From Stercoripulliclostridium_A sp045535235 (GTDB taxonomy: Bacteria; Bacillota; Clostridia; Christensenellales; DTU072), in the NCBI GenBank assembly GCA_045535235.1, contig JAZSLG010000071.1, positions 6,985-70,984 of the forward strand: a stretch of DNA of 64,000 nucleotides, given 5' to 3'. The translations under genes and the position numbers were made by a program. Positions within the stretch are counted from its first letter, which is position 1; every line of letters starts with the position of its first letter. Below are positions 16,966 to 24,671 of the stretch, piece after piece. The notes under the pieces were generated by a model, which did no database searches, had not been told where the DNA came from, and was given only the letters and a program-made list of their open reading frames with translations.

Positions 16966-18009
16966 ATGAAAATACTAAAGAATAAGGTCTCAAAAACTAT
17001 CGTTATAATTGCAATAATCGCCGTTTTGTGCGCTTCTGCTTTTGGCGCCTACGTTGGTGGTAGGGCTTGGACCAATAAAATAAACTACGACCATGCTTAC
17101 GAAGAAGTATACTCAATGGGTGGTTACTCGCTGGAAACGGACGAAGAGGGTGAGTTTAGGGTGCTTAAGATTAATGACACGCACTTTATAAACGGAGAAA
17201 TAGATAGTGATATACGCACCTTGGAGGGTATAAAAAGAGTGCTGGATAGCACGCCCGTCGACCTAATAGTAATGGCGGGAGATTTGGTCGAAGGCTTTAA
17301 TTTGAACGTAAAATACGACAAGGAAAAGGCAATACGCAAGTTTTCGGAGCTAATGGAAAACTACGATATTCCGTGGACTTTTATCCCCGGCAATAACGAC
17401 GGAGAAGTAGACGGTTCTACTCGTGAGGTTATTTCCCTCATGCTTTCTTACGAGCATTTTATAACGGGCAACGTAAAGGACGTTTATGGTGACACCCAAT
17501 TTTACGTCGATATTATGCACGAGGGACAAAGAGTACATTTGTTGGCATTCCTAGATACCGGCGCTAGAAAACCGCAAATTAGTGGTAGCTACGACCATTT
17601 GCGACAAAGTCAAATAGCTAATCTTAAAAGCGAAATATCTACCCGCGGAGTAAAAACTTCGCTCTTTATTCACATGCAAACGCCCGCTTTCGGCGATGCT
17701 TATGAAAATGGCATAGATTACGAAAACATGCCTAAAAGGCTCTCAAGTAGCTATAAATCGATACCCAAAAACGCATTATTTGACAAAGAGTTGGAAGGTG
17801 AAAAGTTGCTAACTTTAATATCTAACGGACACCAACACGGCAATGATTTGTGTTCCTACTATAACGGTAGGTACTATCAACTTTCTTCTCCTAGCGGATA
17901 TACTGCTTGGATGCCTAAGGAGGTTTCTCCGTCCGTTACGCTCACCACTATAGATACGCAGGAGAGTAATCCTCAACTTGCTTACCATTTTGAAAAGATT
18001 GCAGTATGA
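16966..18009 (+). CDS. Membrane-anchored calcineurin-like metallophosphoesterase
   Basis: The 347-residue protein has an N-terminal hydrophobic anchor (residues about 10-32), so the enzyme domain probably lies outside the membrane. Metallophosphoesterase motifs are visible in order: INDTHF, VMAGDLVEG, FIPGNNDGE and SNGHQHGND. Two differ slightly from the norm: the usual GNHD/E box is GNND and the second box has GDLVEG. The protein resembles the Ted1/Dcr2-like branch of the family. The substrate is unknown. It is encoded 2 bases after the flavoprotein and overlaps the DNA glycosylase by 4 bases. Confidence 0.8.
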   Translation: MKILKNKVSKTIVIIAIIAVLCASAFGAYVGGRAWTNKINYDHAYEEVYSMGGYSLETDEEGEFRVLKINDTHFINGEIDSDIRTLEGIKRVLDSTPVDLIVMAGDLVEGFNLNVKYDKEKAIRKFSELMENYDIPWTFIPGNNDGEVDGSTREVISLMLSYEHFITGNVKDVYGDTQFYVDIMHEGQRVHLLAFLDTGARKPQISGSYDHLRQSQIANLKSEISTRGVKTSLFIHMQTPAFGDAYENGIDYENMPKRLSSSYKSIPKNALFDKELEGEKLLTLISNGHQHGNDLCSYYNGRYYQLSSPSGYTAWMPKEVSPSVTLTTIDTQESNPQLAYHFEKIAV

Positions 18010-18488
18010 TTGCTCATCCCATACCACCCGTATACGATAAAAACTCAAAGATACTAATACTCGGCTCCTTCCCATCGGTAAAGTCAAGGGAGGAAGGTTT
18101 CTTTTACGGTCATCCCGGCAATAGATTTTGGAAGGTGATTTCCTCTCTCGTTAGGAGAGATACGCCGACTAGTAAAGAGGAAAAGTTGGCGATACTGCGT
18201 GATAGTGGTATTGCACTTTGGGACGTTATAGCTAGTTGCGAGATAGTAGGGTCTAGTGATAGCTCAATTAAAAACGTAACGGCTAACGATATTCGTGTTA
18301 TTTTAGAAAATACTTCCTTGAAAGGTATATTCGTAAACGGAAAGACGGCAAAAAAATATTACGATAAATATATTTATCCGTCGTTAAAGATAGAGGCCTA
18401 TTGTTTGCCGTCCACCTCTCCCGCAAATGCGGTTTATTCTCTTCCGCGCTTAATTAAAGAGTGGGAAAGCATTTTGGCTTTTTTATAA
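18006..18488 (+). CDS. Hypoxanthine/deoxyinosine DNA glycosylase (UDG superfamily)
   Basis: The 160-residue protein fits the family of short uracil-DNA-glycosylase relatives that remove deoxyinosine. Signs are ILGSFPSVKSREEGFFYGHPGNRFW (water-activating and base-pocket segment), ALWDVIASCEIVGSSDSSI, and the late LPSTSPANA loop, which corresponds to the DNA-intercalating motif. The family excises deaminated bases in base-excision repair in the cytoplasm. Its start overlaps the stop of the phosphoesterase gene (ATGA), implying translational coupling, although the functional link is not obvious. Confidence 0.85.
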   Translation: MIAHPIPPVYDKNSKILILGSFPSVKSREEGFFYGHPGNRFWKVISSLVRRDTPTSKEEKLAILRDSGIALWDVIASCEIVGSSDSSIKNVTANDIRVILENTSLKGIFVNGKTAKKYYDKYIYPSLKIEAYCLPSTSPANAVYSLPRLIKEWESILAFL

Positions 18489-18576
18489 TAGCCTATTTAT
18501 TTTATAATAATGCCTTTTTATTGAAGGATGATGATATTCGCCAATTTTTTTGTTTAGAGTGGTAAAAATAAGGGAC

Positions 18577-18613
18577 ACCCCTATTTACAAGAGGGGTAAA
18601 TATGTTATATAAT
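18577..18613 (+). promoter_or_regulatory. Promoter with an overlapping inverted repeat (operator candidate)
   Basis: TTTACA (18584-18589) and TATAAT (18608-18613) have an 18-base spacer. The dyad ACCCCT (18577-18582) / AGGGGT (18592-18597) straddles the -35 box, so a bound repressor would block polymerase. The WYL regulator encoded in the same operon is the first candidate. Confidence 0.55.
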
Positions 18614-18652
18614 AATATTAATGTGATAAATTCCTAAAGAGGAGGAAGAAAT

Positions 18653-19954
18653 ATGAAAATTATCGTTATCGGCGCGGGTATTGGTGGTTTGCAATCCGCC
18701 AGAGTGCTTGCCGAGGGTGGACACGACGTTACCGTTTACGAAAAGTCGCCCAAAGGTAAAATCAGTTACGACTGGAGAGACGACGTTGAATATAACGTTT
18801 TTGATGAGTTGAATATTCCCATTCCTAGCGACAGTCACCGTGTCCAAAACGTTTCTTTCCTAGCTCCGTTTAGTGACAAGCCCTTGTTCGTTTATCAAGA
18901 TGAAGACAAAATGGAATGGGGCGTATATCGCCATACGTTTGGGGATATGCTTGCAAGTCGTGCCGAGGAAAAGGGCGCCAAGATTGAATACGAAACCGTG
19001 GTCGAAAGGTTGATAATAGATGGCAACTCGGTTAAGGGCGTAGTGATAGGTGGAAAAGATAAACGTTGTGATTTGGTAATAGATTGTTCCGGCATGGATT
19101 CCAAGTTTAGGGCTTCTCTACCTGTAAGTATGGGTATCACAAAGTGCGCCAATGATGACGAAGCATTTAACGTATATCGCGCTCATTTTAATAAACGCGA
19201 AGGTGAGGCGGAGCCGGAAAAATACCGTAGGTTGGTTTATCTAAAGCCTGAGGGCGCTCTTGGAATAAGCTGGGTTGTTTGTGAACCCGACGGAACGGAA
19301 AACGTTCTTATCGGTAGGATAGGTAGTCTTCCCCAAGAGGAAATCGAGAGTTCGCTCAAAAAGCTAAAAGAGGCGCATCCCATTATTGGTGACGAGATAG
19401 TATATGGTGGCAGAAGAGCAAGAATACCAATCCGCTATCCTCTTCTAAAGATGGTTGGAGAGGGCTACGTTGCAATTGGCGACTCCGCATTCATGACTAT
19501 ACCGCTAATAGGCTCGGGTATAGCTTGTTCCTTGCGCGCAGGACTTTTCTTAGGTGAAGAAATCAATAAAGCGAACTCGGTTTCCGTAAATACGCTTTGG
19601 AAATATCAAGTAAGGTATTACCAAGAGGTTGCTAAGGAGCATTTTCTTATTGACTGTGTAAAGCGTAAAATATTGGTTGCGGACAACTACGACATTAAGT
19701 ACGTTATAGAGTCCGGTTTTATAACTGAGGACGATATAAAGATGCTTACCGGAGGCGAGGGCGGAAAGATGAGTGCAAAAGCCATTTGTACCAAGCTCCG
19801 TCTTGCGTTAAAGAAACTTCCTTTTATCATGAGTGTATTAGGCGCTCTTCTCAAGGGCGTTGGCGCTATGAATAAAGCAAAGAAGATACCCGCCGAATAC
19901 GATGAAAAGAAAATTGCTCGTTGGGCATCAAAACTTCAAAAGGTGTTTGAGTAA
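18653..19954 (+). CDS. FAD-dependent oxidoreductase, geranylgeranyl-reductase-like
   Basis: This 433-residue flavoprotein opens with the dinucleotide-binding VIGAGIGGLQSARVLAEGG and ends its first strand pair with VTVYEK. LVIDCSGMDS and the later GYVAIGDSAFMTIPLIGSGI (FAD-contacting GD motif) place it in the group with geranylgeranyl reductases and aromatic hydroxylases. Its substrate is unknown. It starts at ATG 18653 behind GAGGAGGAAG and is followed after one base by the WYL regulator. No membrane segment is evident, though the C-terminal KLPFIMSVLGALLKGVG stretch is hydrophobic. Confidence 0.82.
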   Translation: MKIIVIGAGIGGLQSARVLAEGGHDVTVYEKSPKGKISYDWRDDVEYNVFDELNIPIPSDSHRVQNVSFLAPFSDKPLFVYQDEDKMEWGVYRHTFGDMLASRAEEKGAKIEYETVVERLIIDGNSVKGVVIGGKDKRCDLVIDCSGMDSKFRASLPVSMGITKCANDDEAFNVYRAHFNKREGEAEPEKYRRLVYLKPEGALGISWVVCEPDGTENVLIGRIGSLPQEEIESSLKKLKEAHPIIGDEIVYGGRRARIPIRYPLLKMVGEGYVAIGDSAFMTIPLIGSGIACSLRAGLFLGEEINKANSVSVNTLWKYQVRYYQEVAKEHFLIDCVKRKILVADNYDIKYVIESGFITEDDIKMLTGGEGGKMSAKAICTKLRLALKKLPFIMSVLGALLKGVGAMNKAKKIPAEYDEKKIARWASKLQKVFE

Positions 19955-19955
19955 C

Positions 19956-20939
19956 ATGGAAGACAATAATAAGCGAATAAGAATAATTAAAATTTGGGAA
20001 ATGCTCAATCAAGAATCGGATGAGGAGCATCCTTTAACTACGGAGTATATATTAAACAAGTTGGAAGAACAAGGTATCCCTTGTCACCGTAAAACCTTGT
20101 ATGAAGATATTAAACTGTTAAACGCAAACGGTTACGAGGTGATGGTAAATCGTGCGATAAGTAACGAGTATTACGTAGTGGACCGCACGTTTGACGTGCC
20201 GGAACTGCAAATTCTGATGGATGCAGTACAAGCTTCACGATTTATTTCCACCAAGAAGACGGATGAACTCATACACAAAATAGCAAGCCTCGCCGGCTCT
20301 CGCAAAGGCGAGGTGTTAAAGAGAAACACGGTTGCGTTTAATACCTCCAAATGTACTAACGAAAAGGTTTTTTATAGCATAAATGAAATTGCGCTCGCTC
20401 TAGAACGCCAATGCAAAATAACCTTTTATTATTTCAAATACGATAGTGCGCACAACAAAGTATACCAACGCAATCATAGGCCTTACGTAGTTAATCCTCT
20501 TGCAACGGTTTTTTGCGACGATAAGTATTACCTAATGTGTTACGACGATAAACATAGGAATATCGTTCACTATCGCGTGGATAGGATGGAAAATCTTAAT
20601 ATGATAGACCAGCCTATTACTAGGACGAAAAAGACTAATAATTTTGACGTAAAGAGACACAAGAAACAGCTGTTCGGCATGTACGTTGGCGTACCTAAAA
20701 CGGTGATATTCGAAGCGGAAAAGGAGCTAACGGATACGCTCTTCGACAAGTTTGGGGACGACCTTGACCTTACTGAAAGAAATGGTAAATTGGTGTTTCA
20801 AGCGGAAGCGCAAATCTCTCCAACCTTTCTTGCTTGGGCGACGGGCTTTGGCAACAAGTTAAAAGTAATTGCACCCAAAGAGGTGGTTAAAAAGATAAAA
20901 ATACACCTTAGAGAAACGTTGGCTAGTTACGAGGACTAA
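19956..20939 (+). CDS. WYL-domain transcriptional regulator
   Basis: The 327-residue protein starts at ATG 19956, one base after the previous stop. Residues 1-70 form a winged helix-turn-helix (TEYILNKLEEQGIPCHRKTLYEDIKLLNANGYEV), which is the usual DeoR-like head. The middle holds the WYL region (NHRPYVVNPLATVFCDDKYYLMCYDDKHRNIVHYRVDRM), and a WCX-like C-terminal domain follows. WYL proteins sense small ligands or nucleic acids. It probably controls its own operon through the dyad at the 18584 promoter; this is inferred from position. Confidence 0.88.
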   Translation: MEDNNKRIRIIKIWEMLNQESDEEHPLTTEYILNKLEEQGIPCHRKTLYEDIKLLNANGYEVMVNRAISNEYYVVDRTFDVPELQILMDAVQASRFISTKKTDELIHKIASLAGSRKGEVLKRNTVAFNTSKCTNEKVFYSINEIALALERQCKITFYYFKYDSAHNKVYQRNHRPYVVNPLATVFCDDKYYLMCYDDKHRNIVHYRVDRMENLNMIDQPITRTKKTNNFDVKRHKKQLFGMYVGVPKTVIFEAEKELTDTLFDKFGDDLDLTERNGKLVFQAEAQISPTFLAWATGFGNKLKVIAPKEVVKKIKIHLRETLASYED

Positions 20940-21851
20940 ATGAGATTACTGGATTTATTCAAAAGAAAACCAAAGACAAAATGGGTGGAAGAGTGGCCCG
21001 TTCCCTACAAAGACAACTGGGCTACGGATGAAATTCACCTTAGGGACCCATTTATCATAGTGGTAGGTGATACCTATTATTTGACCGGAACGCTATCGCA
21101 TGATAATATTTCCGACGGCTACGGCGTGCCCCTATACGAGAGCAAGGATTTAAGGATATGGCGTGGACCGAGTCTCCTGGTTAACAAGAGTGAGGGGTAC
21201 GACGATTATTCTTGCTTTTGGGCGCCCGAAATACACAAAGTGGAGGACGAATACTGGCTATTTGTTACGCTTGAACCAAAGGGTGGCAAGAGGGGAACCT
21301 ATCTTTTTAAGAGTAAGGAAATAGCGGGAGATTATAGGTTTTGTGCAAGAGTTACCCCGGAAGATATGTTTTCGCTCGACGGCACTTTATGGGAAGAAAA
21401 GGGCGAAAAATATATCGTGTATTGTTACGAATGGGTGGAGGCTCAAGACGGACACGTTAGGGCGGTAAAGCTTCTTGAAGATGGCAATGGAATAGATATC
21501 TCTACCGATAGGTTATTATTCAAAGCCAGTGCAAACGTGTTTTATCCGCGCGCAAATCCTAATAAGATTACGGATGGGCCTTATATATATAAGGATAAAG
21601 GGCAACTAAAAATGCTTTGGTCTACGGTGGGGGCAAATAGGGCGTATCTGCTTCTTTCCGCAACTAGTAAGGGCGGTCTTTTTGACGAATGGGTCCAAGA
21701 CACTCTTTTGTACGAAGAGGATGGCGGACACGGTATGGTTTTTGAAACGCTAGCAGGGGAGAGGAAAATCGTTATACACGCTCCCAACGGAAGAAATCCC
21801 GCAAAATGGCAATTTGAGCATCCCGTTATTTTGGATTTCAAAGGTGAATAA
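20940..21851 (+). CDS. Intracellular GH43-like glycosidase
   Basis: The 303-residue protein has a five-bladed propeller pattern of family GH43: HLRDPFIIVVGDTYYLTGT with catalytic-base candidate Asp36, FWAPEIHKVEDEYWLFVT, SLDGTLWEEKGEKYIVY, and a late ITDGPYIYK. In the last motif the general acid is normally Glu (EGP); here it is Asp212, so activity may be altered. No signal peptide is present, so imported oligosaccharides would be the substrate. The gene begins on the base after the WYL stop. Arabinose- or xylose-containing sugars are the family's usual targets. Confidence 0.82.
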   Translation: MRLLDLFKRKPKTKWVEEWPVPYKDNWATDEIHLRDPFIIVVGDTYYLTGTLSHDNISDGYGVPLYESKDLRIWRGPSLLVNKSEGYDDYSCFWAPEIHKVEDEYWLFVTLEPKGGKRGTYLFKSKEIAGDYRFCARVTPEDMFSLDGTLWEEKGEKYIVYCYEWVEAQDGHVRAVKLLEDGNGIDISTDRLLFKASANVFYPRANPNKITDGPYIYKDKGQLKMLWSTVGANRAYLLLSATSKGGLFDEWVQDTLLYEEDGGHGMVFETLAGERKIVIHAPNGRNPAKWQFEHPVILDFKGE

Positions 21852-22001
21852 AGAAAAACAGATGATTCAAAAATAATTCAAAAAAGAGAGAGGATTTTTA
21901 ATAAAGCATTAATGATTTTATCTCATAATATAGGCACAAAGTAATTATACGAGACGAAAGTCAAGTATAACTTTTTCATCCAATCTCCTCCTTCTTTTAT
22001 G

Positions 22002-22027
22002 AAAAAACGCCGATTTCGGCGTTTTTT
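22002..22027. terminator. Bidirectional terminator between GH43 and PHP genes
   Basis: AAAAAACGCCGA and TCGGCGTTTTTT are perfectly complementary, so T runs follow the stem in both directions. The remaining bases from 21852 hold no gene. Confidence 0.85.
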
Positions 22028-22052
22028 CGTTTATTGACGTTTTGTAAAGGGA

Positions 22053-23021
22053 TTAATACAAGGGAATGGGCTGACTAAAAGCAACGCCACCATCGCCTTC
22101 CAGTTCGGCACGGATATATTTTTCGCAACCTATGGGGTTAAAAGTTGCCTCGTTACTTACGATCTCGCCACAAGAAATCCAAGTAACTTTATTATAATTA
22201 GTACCTTCTATAGTGTAAGAGCCGTCCTCGTTTTGGCTAATACGAGTGATGCGAGGTTCGTTGCCTTTTACGGCGTAAACTATTGCGTTGGTTACGGTGT
22301 AGAAATGTCCGTTACGGAAGGCGTACTCAATGCTTTCTTCCGACCTATCGGGAGCTTGGAACATGGTAAAACTCCAACCTATATCGTCGGTATCGTGGGT
22401 GTCGTCCGTACCCATACCGTAAATATTTCTTTCCGGCATAAGTGCTGTTAGGCAGGCATCCCAAATTTCTCTGTCGTTTTCATATCTATCGTTGCGGTTT
22501 ACTATTTCCATACCGATAATAGAGGGATAGTCGGTAAACCACTTTATGCGTTGCTCGTTAGTAACGTTATCGTATTTACCGGGGTGGTTTAGTACTGCTA
22601 TACCACCGCCGTCTTCCACCATTTGGAAGATGTTTTCGGGAGTATCAATGGCAAAGTGTACGTAGGTGTAAAAAATATTAATGTGAGCGATTACCCCTTC
22701 AGCCTCGTTGGAGCAAATGGGGGTAATATAGTAATCGGTTACGCCTATATCTTCAAAAGAGGTGCAACCAAAGTAGTGGTCGCTTATTGCCAAGATATCA
22801 TAACCCATGTTTTGGTATTGGTATACACGGTCTTGGGGCCAAGTTGAACTATCAAAGCTTCTATTTGTGTGCGTGTGCGTGTTAGCTTTATATTGATTAT
22901 AGGACCAAATATCTTCAGGTGGAGTAATTTCATCGGAAGATGGAGCAAATTGATTGCCAACGATAGCTACGCTAGTTGCGATAAAGATAGCGAGCAAAAG
23001 AACGACAACGAGTTTTTTCAT
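22053..23021 (-). CDS. Secreted PHP-domain phosphoesterase-like protein
   Basis: The 322-residue protein has an N-terminal signal peptide or anchor (KKLVVVLLLAIFIATSVAIV) followed by a PHP metal-binding domain. The motifs are NTHTHTNRS (His49 and His51), ILAISDHYF, VLNHPGKY and GTDDTHD. PHP domains use several metal ions to hydrolyse phosphoesters. Secreted versions with a C-terminal beta domain, as here (last ~70 residues), are found in polysaccharide-degrading Gram-positives. The substrate is unknown. It is transcribed leftward from its own promoter, with AAGGTAGG as the ribosome site. Confidence 0.82.
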   Translation of the reverse strand: MKKLVVVLLLAIFIATSVAIVGNQFAPSSDEITPPEDIWSYNQYKANTHTHTNRSFDSSTWPQDRVYQYQNMGYDILAISDHYFGCTSFEDIGVTDYYITPICSNEAEGVIAHINIFYTYVHFAIDTPENIFQMVEDGGGIAVLNHPGKYDNVTNEQRIKWFTDYPSIIGMEIVNRNDRYENDREIWDACLTALMPERNIYGMGTDDTHDTDDIGWSFTMFQAPDRSEESIEYAFRNGHFYTVTNAIVYAVKGNEPRITRISQNEDGSYTIEGTNYNKVTWISCGEIVSNEATFNPIGCEKYIRAELEGDGGVAFSQPIPLY

Positions 23022-23048
23022 ACGAACCTACCTTATTTATTGGGTAAT

Positions 23049-23077
23049 ATTGTAGCACAAGTTTTTAGGTTTGAGAA
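23049..23077 (-). promoter_or_regulatory. Promoter of the PHP gene
   Basis: Read on the minus strand, TTCTCA and TACAAT are separated by 17 bases, just upstream of the PHP start. Confidence 0.5.
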
Positions 23078-23169
23078 TGGGCAAGGCAAAATATTTCTAT
23101 TAATTTTGAGATGATGGAGTAAATAAAAAGGAAAAGTTTGATGGAGTTTGGAATAAGTATCAAAATCGT

Positions 23170-23221
23170 TTGACACCGAGAGGGAGAATAAATTAAAATA
23201 AATATGTATTTTTAATACATA
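23170..23221 (+). promoter_or_regulatory. Promoter and dyad of the BMP-type ABC importer operon
   Basis: TTGACA (23170-23175) and TAAAAT (23194-23199) have an 18-base spacer. Directly after the -10 box lies a perfect dyad, TATGTATT-TTT-AATACATA (23203-23221), well placed for a repressor. A smaller TGCC/GGCA hairpin follows in the leader near 23245-23256. Confidence 0.7.
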
Positions 23222-23274
23222 CTAAATAAAACAAATAACAAAAATGCCTAAAGGCAAAAAAATGGAGGACACAC

Positions 23275-24558
23275 ATGAAAAAAGTTTTAGCTATCGTTCT
23301 ATGCGTAGCACTACTCGCAACTCTTTCTGCAGTACTTTTCGCTTGCAATCCTACGGACGACAATGGTCTAAACGAGCTAACTTTACCTGCATATGATGGT
23401 ATCGAAGCTCCCGACTATTCTACTTTGAATATCCCCGCTGATTTTAAGGTAGGTCTAATTTGTTTGCACGATAAGAACTCAACTTATGACAAGAACTTTA
23501 TTGAAGCTATGGAAGACGCTCAAGCAACTCTTGGTCTAAGCAACGAACAAGTTGTTATCGTAACTGGTATTCCGGAAGATAACTCTTGCTACGATAAGGC
23601 AAGAGAACTTGCACAACAAGGTTGTGATATTATCTTTGCTAACAGCTTTGGACACGAACCCTTTATCCTTAGAGCTGCTCAAGAATTCCCCAACGTTCAA
23701 TTCTGCCACGCTACCGGAACTATGGCACACACCTCTGACGTAGCAAACTTTGGTAATGCATTCGCATCTATCTACGAAGGCCGTTATCTTGCTGGCGTTG
23801 CTGCAGGTCTCAAATTAAAGGAACTATATGCTGATGAAAACGGCAACGTTTCTGACCAAAATGCAAAAATCGGCTACGTAGGCGCTTACACCTATGCAGA
23901 AGTTATCTCCGGTTACACCTCTTTCTATCTTGGCGTTAAGTCTATCGTTTCCAACGTAACTATGGACGTTCAATTCACCGGTTCTTGGTATGATGAAACT
24001 GCTGAAAACAATGCTGCTAAAGCACTTATCAACGGCGGTGCAAAACTTATAAGCCAACACGCTGACTCCATGGGCGCACCTAACGCTTGTGAAGAAGCTG
24101 GTATCCCCAACGTTTCTTACAATGGTTCTACCCTTGCTGCTTGCCCCAACACCTTTATCGTTTCTTCCAGAATCAACTGGACTCCTTACTATCTATATGC
24201 AATCGCTCAAAAAGTTAAGGGCGAAGCTGTTGCTAAGGATTGGACCGGCACTCTTAAAACCGGCTCTGTAGTTCTAACCAACGTTGGCGGTACTGCTGCT
24301 GCAGAAGGCACTGTAGAAAAGATCGTTGAAGTACGTGGTAAGATCGCAAGTGGCGAAGTTAAAGTATTTGATATTAATACTTTCACCAAAGATGGTCAAA
24401 AAATTAACAGCTACAATGCAGACGTTGATACCGATGCTAATTACACTCCTGATACCGAAGTTATTTCTAACGGCGCATTTGAAGAAAGCAAACATCGTTC
24501 TGCTCCTTACTTTGATATCCAAATTGATGGTATCACCCTTCTAAATTCTGCATTCTAA
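23275..24558 (+). CDS. BMP-family substrate-binding lipoprotein of a nucleoside-type ABC importer
   Basis: The 427-residue protein has a lipoprotein signal peptide with lipobox AVLFAC and acylated Cys24. The body matches the BmpA/PnrA family: KVGLICLHDKNSTYDKNFIEAMEDAQ, QGCDIIFANSFGHEPFI, AGVAAGLKLKE, IGYVGAYTYAEVISGYTSF and the late NVGGTAAAEG. BMP proteins usually bind purine nucleosides outside the membrane. It is the first gene of the importer operon; two intergenic hairpins follow, which probably keep its mRNA level above that of the membrane parts. Confidence 0.9.
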   Translation: MKKVLAIVLCVALLATLSAVLFACNPTDDNGLNELTLPAYDGIEAPDYSTLNIPADFKVGLICLHDKNSTYDKNFIEAMEDAQATLGLSNEQVVIVTGIPEDNSCYDKARELAQQGCDIIFANSFGHEPFILRAAQEFPNVQFCHATGTMAHTSDVANFGNAFASIYEGRYLAGVAAGLKLKELYADENGNVSDQNAKIGYVGAYTYAEVISGYTSFYLGVKSIVSNVTMDVQFTGSWYDETAENNAAKALINGGAKLISQHADSMGAPNACEEAGIPNVSYNGSTLAACPNTFIVSSRINWTPYYLYAIAQKVKGEAVAKDWTGTLKTGSVVLTNVGGTAAAEGTVEKIVEVRGKIASGEVKVFDINTFTKDGQKINSYNADVDTDANYTPDTEVISNGAFEESKHRSAPYFDIQIDGITLLNSAF

Positions 24559-24578
24559 TATAACTTAACAAACTTAAA

Positions 24579-24648
24579 GGAAAGGCGGAGTAAATCTCCG
24601 CCCTTTCCAATATTATCTCGTTAAGCGCACTTTTTTGGTTGCGCTTAA
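24579..24648 (+). promoter_or_regulatory. Two intergenic hairpins between SBP and ATPase genes
   Basis: Hairpin one pairs GGAAAGGCGGAG with CTCCGCCCTTTCC (24579-24608, one bulge). Hairpin two pairs TTAAGCGCA with TGCGCTTAA (24621-24648), with a T-rich loop. Neither ends in a clean T tract. Such elements often protect the upstream binding-protein message and lower expression downstream. Confidence 0.65.
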
Positions 24649-24671
24649 TTTGGTAAAACGGAGGAAAAATA

